Source of the DNA: Candidatus Gastranaerophilales bacterium
GTDB taxonomy: Bacteria > Cyanobacteriota > Vampirovibrionia > Gastranaerophilales > Gastranaerophilaceae
Length of the DNA: 64,000 bases
Assembly (NCBI GenBank): GCA_944322935.1
Contig: CALUQO010000004.1
Span: forward strand, 17,054-81,053
Reading direction: 5' to 3'
A program made the translations under genes and the position numbers. This document shows positions 24,801-31,389 of this stretch, one piece after another; position 1 is the stretch's first letter, and each line of letters opens with the position of its first letter. Under the pieces are notes generated by a model. That model was not told where the DNA came from. It was given only the letters and a program-made list of their open reading frames with translations, and made no database searches.

Positions 24801-25030
24801 CTCTGCCGAATAAAAGCTGACTAAATGTCAGGTTTTATGAGAGGCTTTGATTTTGTGAAAAATGGCTTCACTATGTGAACAATGTGTCACTCGCCTACAC
24901 TTAACTTCGTTAAGTTTCGGTGACAGGCTCACAAGTATCGCTTACGCTCTACTGTTCGCTTTGTCAAAAAATTCGTTCACGTCGCTTACCTCTCACAAAA
25001 CCAGCCACTGGCTGCTTTTGTTCGGCAGAG
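24801..25030. mobile_element. MITE-like element with 44-bp imperfect terminal inverted repeats
   Basis: This lies in the 524-bp gap 24535-25058. Left arm 24801-24844 begins CTCTGCCGAATAAAAGC and ends GGTTTTATGAGAGG; the right arm 24989-25030, reverse-complemented, begins CTCTGCCGAACAAAAGC and ends GGTTTTGTGAGAGG. Each arm has its own inner hairpin. The centre holds a nested hairpin (ACTTAAC-TTC-GTTAAGT near 24899-24915). GCCTTAT occurs left of the element (24787-24793) and overlapping its right end (25030-25036), a possible target duplication. A 71-codon plus frame across the element (24862-25077) lacks a ribosome-binding site and is not called. Nothing else is seen in the gap. Confidence 0.55.
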
Positions 25031-25058
25031 CCTTATCACGAATTTTTCTCGAACAAAA

Positions 25059-25586
25059 TTATTCACCCTCAAATTGAACCATAGAAAATACATCTATGTC
25101 CTTCAGTTTTTCTCTGCCCTTAAGGTCAGTTAATTCTATGATAAAAGCGGCACCAACAACTTTAGCACCGGCTTTTTTAAGAAGCTTGGCAGCTGCATCA
25201 ACAGTACCGCCCGTTGCAAGCAGGTCATCTATTATAAGCACCTTTTTGCCGGGTTCTACCGCATCTGCGTGCATTTCTATCTTGTCCGTGCCGTATTCAA
25301 GCTCATATTCCTGAGAGATTGTTTCTGCGGGAAGTTTGCCGGGTTTTCTTATTACAATGAAACCTGCGCCGAGTTTGTATGCAAGAGCGGCACCAAATAT
25401 AAAACCGCGTGACTCAATACCGGCTACATAGTCGATTCTTTCATCTTTATATCTGTCAGTGAGGTAATCTATCATATACCGCATTGCCTGCGGGTCTTTT
25501 ACTGCTGTTGTAATATCGCGAAAAATTATCCCCTTCTTTGGGAAATCAACTATAGCTCTAATCTTTGATTGAACGTATTCTTGCAT
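25059..25586 (-). CDS. apt: Adenine phosphoribosyltransferase
   Basis: A 175-aa protein of normal length for Apt. Seen: IVDFPKKGIIFRDITTAVKD at the N-terminus, YVAGIESRGFIFGAALAYKL, and the PRPP-binding VLIIDDLLATGGT (~115-127). The enzyme salvages adenine with PRPP to AMP in the cytosol. It follows metY by 36 nt on the same strand, possibly one transcript; the link could be recycling of adenine from the methionine/SAM cycle, which is inference. Confidence 0.96.
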   Translation of the reverse strand: MQEYVQSKIRAIVDFPKKGIIFRDITTAVKDPQAMRYMIDYLTDRYKDERIDYVAGIESRGFIFGAALAYKLGAGFIVIRKPGKLPAETISQEYELEYGTDKIEMHADAVEPGKKVLIIDDLLATGGTVDAAAKLLKKAGAKVVGAAFIIELTDLKGREKLKDIDVFSMVQFEGE

Positions 25587-25622
25587 TTTTTCTAACTTCC
25601 TTTTCTTACTTAATTAAAAAAT

Positions 25623-26897
25623 TCAGGGCAAAGCCTGTTCGATATCTTCAATTATATCATCAACATCCTCAAGGCCAACAGACAATCGCATAAAATCATC
25701 AGAAATACCACAAGCCTTTAACTGTTCATCGTTTAGCTGTCTGTGTGTGGTCAAACAAGGATATGTTATGATTGAACGAGAATCACCGATATTTGTTGCG
25801 TGAATTAAAAGTTTTACATTTTCTATAAAGTATCTGCCGGCTTCACGTCCGCTCATTCCGTCCCCCTTAATGCCAAAGCTTATTATGGAAGAGGCACCGC
25901 GGGGCATATATTTCTGTACAAGAGGATAATATTCGTTGCTCTCAAGCCCCGGATAATTTACCCACGCAATTTTAGGGTGATTTTCAAGATATTTCGCAAC
26001 CTTAAGAGCTGTATCGCTTACCCTTTGCATTCTTAAAGGCAGTGTTTCCAGCCCGAGAAGTGTAAGATACGAATTAAACGGGCTTATGCAGGTACCTAAG
26101 TCTCTCAGCAGCTGCCCTCTGGCTTTAACAATATAAGCACTTTCTCCAAAATCTTTTGTATAACTCAATCCGTGATAACTTTCATCAGGCTCAACAAGTT
26201 CATCGAACTTACCCGAAGCTGCCCAGTCAAATTTACCGGAATCTACTATTATCCCCCCCATAGAGTTCCCGTGACCCGATATGTATTTTGTCAGGGAATG
26301 AACAACAATATCAGCCCCCCATTTTACAGGGCTGCAAAGATACGGAGAAGGCACCGTATTATCAACAATAAGCGGTATTTTATGCGCGCGGGCAACCTGT
26401 GCAACGGGTTCTATATCAGCAACATTTAATTTTGGGTTACCTATCATTTCAATAAAAATACATTTTGTTTTATCTGTGATTAATTTTTCGTAATCCCCAG
26501 CTTTTTCGCCATTTGCAAAAATTGTATTTATCCCGAGTTTTCTTAATGTTGTATTCAAAAGGTTAAAAGTACCGCCGTACAAAGTTGATGAAGCAACCAC
26601 CTCATCACCTGCTTTTGCAATATTTAATACGGCAAGCGCAGATGCAGACTGTCCCGAAGAAACCGCCAAAGCCCCTACTCCGCCTTCTAACGCAGCTATT
26701 CTCTCTTCCAAAACCTGTGTTGTCGGGTTAGATATCCTTGTATAAATATCCCCCTGAGCTTTTAGGTCAAACAAATCCGCAGCATATTGCACACTGTCAA
26801 AGTCAAAAGCAGTGGTTTGATATATGGGAACAGGTATGCAATGTCTGTTGTCAGCGGCTTTGTGTGCATATTGAACTGCAATTGTATCAAATTTCAT
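25623..26897 (-). CDS. metY: O-acetylhomoserine sulfhydrylase (MetY-type)
   Basis: A Cys/Met-metabolism PLP enzyme of about 424 aa. Seen: IPVPIYQTTAFDFDSV, YTRISNPTTQVLEERIAALE, SSTLYGGTFNLL and VVHSLTKYISGHGNSMGGI with the PLP Lys, and LLIHATNIGDSRSIITYP near the end. Length and these motifs fit the O-acetylhomoserine aminocarboxypropyltransferase branch, giving homocysteine from O-acetylhomoserine and sulfide. Two Met codons lie close together (26903 and 26897); the second is better spaced from GGAG. The neighbour apt is downstream. Confidence 0.93.
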   Translation of the reverse strand: MKFDTIAVQYAHKAADNRHCIPVPIYQTTAFDFDSVQYAADLFDLKAQGDIYTRISNPTTQVLEERIAALEGGVGALAVSSGQSASALAVLNIAKAGDEVVASSTLYGGTFNLLNTTLRKLGINTIFANGEKAGDYEKLITDKTKCIFIEMIGNPKLNVADIEPVAQVARAHKIPLIVDNTVPSPYLCSPVKWGADIVVHSLTKYISGHGNSMGGIIVDSGKFDWAASGKFDELVEPDESYHGLSYTKDFGESAYIVKARGQLLRDLGTCISPFNSYLTLLGLETLPLRMQRVSDTALKVAKYLENHPKIAWVNYPGLESNEYYPLVQKYMPRGASSIISFGIKGDGMSGREAGRYFIENVKLLIHATNIGDSRSIITYPCLTTHRQLNDEQLKACGISDDFMRLSVGLEDVDDIIEDIEQALP

Positions 26898-26938
26898 CTT
26901 CATCTTCTCCGCTACATTTTTATCAGGTTAACTTAAAA

Positions 26939-27352
26939 CTATCCTCTCAGGTTTTCTTTTATAATATCCGAAACCCAGGGTACATAGCTGTCTTTTCCGC
27001 AAATTGCGCTTATAACAAGATACAAAACAAAAACTGTATAAAAAAGCGTTACAATTGAAAATCCCAATAAAATAGGCGTGTTAAGAAAGAAGGTTATCAT
27101 ACCCAAAATATTTTTCAATATCGGGATATAGCTTAACAGATTCAGTGCATAACCCAAACCTGTCAGTATGAGCCAAAGAGCAAACGCAATAAAAATGGAT
27201 TGAAAAATATGATATTTTAAAAACGGGCGTAAATCTTTTTTCATCAAATATGCAATTATATAAAAAGCAAGCCCGATAAGCGGCATTATGTATGATGCTG
27301 CAGATACAATCCTTTCAAGTACAGAAGGTGATGCGTTTCTTACGTATGACAA
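26939..27352 (-). CDS. Tic20/DUF4870-like small membrane protein
   Basis: A 137-aa protein with four predicted membrane helices. The pattern ERIVSAASYIMPLIGLAFYI, FLKYHIFQSIFIAFALWL and a final ISAICGKDSYVPWVSDII resembles the Tic20-like and DUF4870 group of bacterial membrane proteins, of which the cyanobacterial members are relatives of the chloroplast import protein Tic20. The function in bacteria is unknown. It lies between a TPR gene and metY on the same strand. Confidence 0.55.
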   Translation of the reverse strand: MSYVRNASPSVLERIVSAASYIMPLIGLAFYIIAYLMKKDLRPFLKYHIFQSIFIAFALWLILTGLGYALNLLSYIPILKNILGMITFFLNTPILLGFSIVTLFYTVFVLYLVISAICGKDSYVPWVSDIIKENLRG

Positions 27353-27402
27353 TTTTAATCCCCCCGTGTTTTTATGTTTTTATGTTTTAGTGTTTTAGTA
27401 GT

Positions 27403-28479
27403 TTAGGCTGTTGCGCCTTCTTTATTTCTTTCTTTTTTATTGATGTATTCCTGCAAAATTTCAATATAAACCAGTTTGTTTTCTATTGATTTATCGTCGC
27501 AGCGCAATGCTTTACGGTAGGTATATATCGCGTTAGGCAAATCCTCGAGCATAAAGTATGTATTGCCGATAAACGAATAAATCTTAGCATCATCAGGACA
27601 TATTGCAGAGGCCTTTTGATAACATTCAATAGCTTCTTTATACATTTTTCTGTCAACATAAATATTGCCCAGCAATATATAAGCATTCGGCCTGCTTGGG
27701 TCAACAGCAATGGCTTCTTTATACTTGCTTATTGCCATATCGATTCTGTTTGCATCGGAATATGCAATGGCGTGGCATACATACACCTGATAGGCCTTGT
27801 CGTCTATTGCATAGCATTTTTCAAAATATTTGTCCGCATTAGCAAAATCTTTTAATGACGCATAACAATTTGCGATACATATCGTTGCTTTAAGGTTAGC
27901 CGGCTCCAGCTCGAGCGCATGTTTTAAAGATTTTATTGCCTCTTTATACATATGCATTGACATCTGCGCGCTTGCTTTATTTATATATGTTTCAGGGTCA
28001 CGAGAATCTGCATTTATAGCTTTGTCGTAATATACAATTGCCGTCAGATAATCTTTTTTGTCCTGAAATAAAAGACCTATAGCGTTATATAATGCTGAAC
28101 TGTCCGGCTCAAGCTCCAGAGCCTTTTCATAATTTTTCATTGCAGGTTCGAACTCGCCGAGTTCAGCGTATGCATTACCAAGATTCATATAAATAGAAAA
28201 ACTTTTTGATTCAATTTCCGCAGCTCTTGAGTAGTAATCAATAGATTTATTAATATCTCTGTAATAAAAATGCAAGCTGCCGGCATTGATAAGAGCCTGA
28301 AAATTAAGCGGGTTAACCTTCAGCAGAGATTCATAAACGCCGAGAGCATTTTCATAATCAGTTTCTGCAATGTAAATTTTGCCAAGTTCTATATAATTGC
28401 TTTCATCAGAAGGGTTTTTAGAAATTTTTTCTATTAACTCATCTTTTATATCTTTATCTCTTTTATTTTGAATATCCAT
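27403..28479 (-). CDS. TPR-repeat protein
   Basis: A 358-aa protein made almost entirely of canonical 34-residue TPRs, about nine in a row (for example SIYMNLGNAYAELGEFEPAM, then ALYNAIGLLFQDKKDYLTAI and AYILLGNIYVDRKMYKEAI). There is no signal peptide or membrane segment, so it is cytosolic. The repeats resemble O-GlcNAc-transferase-type TPRs, but no catalytic domain follows. TPRs mediate protein-protein contacts; the partner is unknown. A TATAAT-type box lies near 28515 upstream, and the accessory islet begins just beyond. Confidence 0.8.
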   Translation of the reverse strand: MDIQNKRDKDIKDELIEKISKNPSDESNYIELGKIYIAETDYENALGVYESLLKVNPLNFQALINAGSLHFYYRDINKSIDYYSRAAEIESKSFSIYMNLGNAYAELGEFEPAMKNYEKALELEPDSSALYNAIGLLFQDKKDYLTAIVYYDKAINADSRDPETYINKASAQMSMHMYKEAIKSLKHALELEPANLKATICIANCYASLKDFANADKYFEKCYAIDDKAYQVYVCHAIAYSDANRIDMAISKYKEAIAVDPSRPNAYILLGNIYVDRKMYKEAIECYQKASAICPDDAKIYSFIGNTYFMLEDLPNAIYTYRKALRCDDKSIENKLVYIEILQEYINKKERNKEGATA

Positions 28480-28584
28480 AACACCTTCTGTTCGTTTACA
28501 AATACATTATACGGAAATATTTTACTACAATATTTAAAAAAGTGGAATTATTTAATCCGGTGTCGTCTTCCCGTCCATTAAGAC

Positions 28585-28613
28585 TTGACAAACAGACAAT
28601 TGGGGTAAATAAT
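28585..28613 (+). promoter_or_regulatory. Promoter of antisense small RNA, module 1
   Basis: TTGACA (28585-28590), a 17-nt spacer, AATAAT (28608-28613). The -35 is perfect. Transcription would begin near 28620 and run against the small-peptide gene on the other strand. Confidence 0.6.
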
Positions 28614-28619
28614 ATTCAT

Positions 28620-28731
28620 GTAGGGGGAAGCCCTAAAGAAATCTGACTTCCTTAGAGCTTCACTTAGTACCCTATGATTTTAGGATTTTAGAAAAAGCTC
28701 CAAGAGTTCCAGCTCTGGGGCTTTTTCTTTA
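28620..28731 (+). ncRNA. Predicted antisense small RNA of module 1
   Basis: About 110 nt between the promoter at 28585-28613 and an intrinsic terminator (stem GAAAAAGC 28691-28698 with GCTTTTTC 28720-28727, inner pairs TCCA.GAG with CTCTGGG, then a T-run). It contains GGGGGAAGCCC, and its 3' half is complementary to the end of the 32-codon frame 28680-28778. The arrangement is that of an RNA antitoxin of a type I system. Predicted from sequence only. Confidence 0.55.
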
Positions 28732-28778
28732 TATTGTTCAATTAAAAAATCAAACAATAAGAAAACGCCTAAACTCAT
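28680..28778 (-). CDS. 32-aa small peptide, candidate type I toxin (module 1)
   Basis: ATG at 28778 is preceded by a near-perfect anti-16S match, AAAGGAGGTGAT, with 8 nt between AGGAGG and the ATG. The peptide has a hydrophobic N-terminal half (LGVFLLFDFLI) and a charged C-terminal half (EQYKEKAPELELLELFLKS). Size and layout are like Fst/Ldr-type membrane toxins. The last third overlaps the antisense RNA and its terminator hairpin. A minus-strand promoter lies at 28855-28883, leaving a leader of about 70 nt. Odd point: the terminator hairpin lies inside the coding sequence, ahead of the stop. I recognise no family by sequence. Confidence 0.55.
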   Translation of the reverse strand: MSLGVFLLFDFLIEQYKEKAPELELLELFLKS

Positions 28779-28854
28779 ATTAATCACCTCCTTTCGACCG
28801 CTTTCTTAGTAAAATGCGTGTGTCGCGGAGGTTTGTGGTACTTACCCTGAGATT

Positions 28855-28883
28855 ATTCTATTACACCGTCTTTTGATTGTCTA
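28855..28883 (-). promoter_or_regulatory. Promoter of small-peptide mRNA, module 1
   Basis: Minus strand: TAGACA (28883-28878), a 17-nt spacer, TAGAAT (28860-28855). The transcript would begin near 28848 with CTCAGGGTAAGTACC close to its 5' end, similar to the start of the module 2 transcript (GCAGGGTAAACG). Confidence 0.55.
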
Positions 28884-29010
28884 CAAAACCTTTTTCTATC
28901 ATTTAAATTTCTTATATTAAATATTCACAAAAATATAACCCGAAATTATAAACTTAGGGTACGTTATTAATGATTGTATTTTCATTCATTCCTCACAAAA
29001 TTTAGACGTC

Positions 29011-29038
29011 TTAGACTTGACAAGCGTGAGGTTATAAT
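29011..29038 (+). promoter_or_regulatory. Promoter of antisense small RNA, module 2
   Basis: TTAGAC (29011-29016), a 16-nt spacer, and a perfect TATAAT (29033-29038). A TTGACA at 29018-29023 is too close to the -10 to serve. Transcription would begin near 29045. Confidence 0.55.
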
Positions 29039-29044
29039 AAATAA

Positions 29045-29132
29045 TGTATTTACAGGGTGGCAGTTGTCCAAGCTGCCGAATGCCTTGTACGAGGTTAACG
29101 GTTCTTATCTTTTCGGGTAAGAGCCGTTTTTC
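29045..29132 (+). ncRNA. Predicted antisense small RNA of module 2
   Basis: About 88 nt from the TATAAT at 29033 to a strong terminator: AACGGTTCTTA (29097-29107) pairs with TAAGAGCCGTT (29118-29128), followed by Ts to 29131. A second hairpin (GGCAG-loop-CTGCC) lies at about 29059-29077. The terminator stem overlaps the 3' end of the 26-codon frame on the other strand. CGAGGTTAAC and CGGTTCTT in this RNA recur as direct repeats under the leader of the opposing mRNA (29215-29224 and 29239-29246), as in Fst/par loci. Confidence 0.6.
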
Positions 29133-29185
29133 AATATGAATAGAATCAATAACACTAATATTAGAGTTAAATTGATATTTTCCAT
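29105..29185 (-). CDS. 26-aa hydrophobic peptide, candidate type I toxin (module 2)
   Basis: ATG at 29185 follows AAAGGGGGCTGAT, a strong Shine-Dalgarno with 6 nt spacing. The peptide is a single membrane-spanning segment (NLTLILVLLILFIL) with a short basic tail (KNGSYPKR), typical of type I toxins that depolarise the membrane. Its last codons and stop lie in the terminator stem of the antisense RNA. A promoter lies at 29279-29307 and the ~87-nt leader can fold (CGGG-TTGGTT-CCCG at about 29202-29215). No sequence-level family is recognised; the call rests on architecture. Confidence 0.6.
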   Translation of the reverse strand: MENINLTLILVLLILFILKNGSYPKR

Positions 29186-29278
29186 ATCAGCCCCCTTTCT
29201 AGCGGGAACCAACCCGAGGTTAACAATATAATTGTCGGCGGTTCTTTGTAGAAAAGGCATCGTTTACCCTGCAGGCTT

Positions 29279-29307
29279 ATTTTACTATAACCCGCACGGA
29301 GTGTCTA
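29279..29307 (-). promoter_or_regulatory. Promoter of small-peptide mRNA, module 2
   Basis: Minus strand: TAGACA (29307-29302), a 17-nt spacer, TAAAAT (29284-29279). It has the same -35 and spacing as the module 1 promoter at 28855-28883. Confidence 0.55.
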
Positions 29308-29400
29308 TTATTCAATGTCTAACGATGATATATCAATAACTTTATCGCTATAGCTGTAATCAATTTCAATCAAATTTTAACACTTCAATATACAGCATTA

Positions 29401-29766
29401 ATGAAAACCAACCATGAATTAACCAGACGAATCGATAAGCTTCTCGAACTCTGCGAAAGCTTGTCAGAACGCTATTTAGAGCTACCCGATGAAAAAAAGA
29501 GACAACTGCTAAAAATCATCTGCTCGAACTTTTTTTATAGTGACTCAAAGCTAAGCATAGACGTAAAAAGCGCCTTTGCGGCGCTCTTCAAATTCGTCAT
29601 TTTTGAAAATGGCTCCTCGGGTGGGACTGTCTTGCTCGGCGGCGTTAAACGGCAATTCCGTGTTTTTGTTTCTGTGTTTTCAACACAAAACAAAAACACT
29701 CCAGCCTCTGCCGCCTCGCGCTCGAACCTCAAGCAGGTTCTCGTCCTCACCCTCGATAAAGCATAA
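29401..29766 (+). pseudogene. Serine-recombinase C-terminal remnant
   Basis: The first ~70 codons read like the extreme C-terminus of large serine recombinases: IDKLLELCESLSERYLELPD, then EKKRQLLKIICSNFFYSDSK and VKSAFAALFKF. The catalytic resolvase domain, recombinase domain and zinc ribbon are all missing; upstream the frame is open only back to a stop at 29326. After codon ~70 the frame runs through the duplicated tRNA end (29613-29628) and encodes nothing recognisable (RQFRVFVSVFSTQNKN), so that part is probably not protein. It is evidence of a past integrated element. Confidence 0.7.
29613..29628. repeat. Partial copy of tRNA-Asn 3' end (att-like)
   Basis: CTCCTCGGGTGGGACT at 29613-29628 is identical to 29801-29816, which is the 3' end of the tRNA-Asn gene including acceptor stem and T-stem. 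Similarity extends upstream in weaker form (CGTCAT followed by a T-rich stretch in both). A copy of a tRNA 3' end beside a recombinase remnant is the classic footprint of an integration site. Only 188 bp separate the copies, so any element between them has been lost. Confidence 0.55.
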
Positions 29767-29795
29767 AAAAAGATGACCTGCGTCATCTTTTTTTT
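29765..29795. terminator. Bidirectional terminator next to tRNA-Asn
   Basis: A-rich stem AAAAAAAGATGAC (29765-29777), loop CTGC, GTCATC (29782-29787) then eight Ts. It is symmetrical and can end tRNA-Asn transcription on the minus strand as well as readthrough on the plus strand. Confidence 0.8.
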
Positions 29796-29800
29796 AAATT

Positions 29801-29872
<72 letters not shown>

Positions 29873-29907
29873 ATAACTCAGAGGTCTTTTAAAAACCTTG
29901 TAGAATT

Positions 29908-29935
29908 ATTATAACAAAACAATTTTTCTTGTAAA
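29908..29935 (-). promoter_or_regulatory. Promoter of tRNA-Asn
   Basis: Minus strand TTTACA (29935-29930), a 16-nt spacer, TATAAT (29913-29908); the tRNA begins 36 nt downstream. Confidence 0.6.
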
Positions 29936-30093
29936 CACCTTTTTAAGAAAAAGTTTTTTTCTGCCTGAAAGTCCCGGTATCATGGTTTTTTGGATTATTG
30001 TAAACAAATCTTAAACACATGCTCTAATTTCGGGCAATTTTTACGTCAATATATACTTTATATATATGTAAGAGAAAATAAGAGAGAATAAAC

Positions 30094-30159
30094 ATGAAAG
30101 CATTGTTGGTAAGATTTTTAAACAGAAACAAAAGATTCAGCCCCGCCGATTTAATTTAA
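30094..30159 (+). CDS. Possible 21-residue basic ORF
   Basis: In the 353-bp gap 29873-30225, ATG at 30094 follows AGAGAG and opens a 21-codon frame with KALLVRFLNRNKRFSPADLI after Met. It is basic and amphipathic. An AT-rich promoter-like region lies just upstream (30040-30070). It could be a real small protein, a leader peptide for the following gene, or chance. Apart from this and the tRNA promoter, the gap shows nothing else. Confidence 0.3.
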   Translation: MKALLVRFLNRNKRFSPADLI

Positions 30160-30225
30160 ACTGATTTTGATTTTACTGTAAACCGAGGATTTTATAAATA
30201 ACAGAAACCGCTATAATTTTGTATT

Positions 30226-31389
30226 ATGAGCGGTTTAAATTGTTTAAAAAAGACAAAAACAGAATTAATACAAGAATTTAAGCAGTTTTATTACCAAAAG
30301 GCTGCACCGCTGCTTCCAGATTACGAAGCCAAAAGAGGCAAAGAAAAATATAATTTATATCTGTTTAATGCTATTGTTCTTGGATTTATTATTCTTGCAT
30401 TATTTCACTTTTCACAAATCATGGTTTGTATAGGGGGCGCTCTTATATTTATAAGCTTTTTTGCGTTAATTCTGCTCAATCCCCAAAATAAAGCTTTTGT
30501 AATCAACTCTGATTATGAAATGGTGATAAAAGAAAAGTTGATGCCTGAGTTTTTGTCTTTATTCGGAAATTTCAGCTGGAGCAAATATGTAGTAAAAGAT
30601 ATAAGAGGTATCTTTAAAAAGTTTAAAACCCTAAAGATATTTCCGATTACTCATCTTTTTGCATTTGATGACTTAATCCTTGGCGAATACGGCGGCATCA
30701 ATTTAAAACTGTACGAAATAAGAACCGGTTTCAGGGCAATTAATCTCCCGATTGTTCTTATGTTTGTTATTATTCTTTGTATTGTTGCTCCGATTTATTT
30801 TACAATTTTATTTTCTATCAATAGTTTTATAATGAATTTGGTGTCAATCTTTAATAAGAATCTGGGCGATGCATTGTTTCTTATATTTCAGGCATTGATT
30901 TTTGTTTTTCCGCCTATATTGGCAATAATTTATGCAATACGTACGGCTGCTATCAGGTGCCTTATGGCAGAATTTGAAATACCTAAAAATTTCAGCGGCA
31001 ATACCTGCATATACGAAAAGGCAGCTACTGCTAAAAAATTAATTTTTAAAAGCAAAAATGGTATGGAGCCTGTACACCTTGAAGATATCAAATTTTCCGA
31101 ATTATACAATGTATTTTCAACAGATCAGATAGAAGCCCGTTATCTTTTAACAACCGCTTTTATTGAACGATTTTTGAATATAAAAACAGCTTTTAAGGCT
31201 GACTATATAAGAGCAGAGTTTTCGAATAACAAGCTTATCCTTGTCATAGGAGTAAGCAAAGACCTTTTTGCAATGGGAAATGTATCTAAAAAAACGACCG
31301 GCAAAACTTTTGTCGAGCTTTTTGAAGAACTTTATTCAGTTCTGGAACTTATTGACACATTAAAATTAAACCAAAAAACAGGTCTTTAG
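30226..31389 (+). CDS. DUF3137-like membrane protein
   Basis: A 387-aa protein with two pairs of membrane helices (~45-85 and ~170-235) and a C-terminal cytosolic domain with the DUF3137 pattern: FSTDQIEARYLLTTAFIERF, then KLILVIGVSKDLFAMG and a final VLELIDTLKLN. The function of the family is unknown. A TATAAT at 30212-30217 lies only 8 nt before the ATG, so transcription from it would give a leaderless or nearly leaderless mRNA. The stop overlaps that of mutS2 by 4 nt. Confidence 0.7.
   Translation: MSGLNCLKKTKTELIQEFKQFYYQKAAPLLPDYEAKRGKEKYNLYLFNAIVLGFIILALFHFSQIMVCIGGALIFISFFALILLNPQNKAFVINSDYEMVIKEKLMPEFLSLFGNFSWSKYVVKDIRGIFKKFKTLKIFPITHLFAFDDLILGEYGGINLKLYEIRTGFRAINLPIVLMFVIILCIVAPIYFTILFSINSFIMNLVSIFNKNLGDALFLIFQALIFVFPPILAIIYAIRTAAIRCLMAEFEIPKNFSGNTCIYEKAATAKKLIFKSKNGMEPVHLEDIKFSELYNVFSTDQIEARYLLTTAFIERFLNIKTAFKADYIRAEFSNNKLILVIGVSKDLFAMGNVSKKTTGKTFVELFEELYSVLELIDTLKLNQKTGL

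Noticed and set aside
24862..25077. 71-codon plus frame in the apt/DegT gap
   Set aside because: It crosses the inverted-repeat element and part of apt, has no Shine-Dalgarno and codes nothing recognisable.
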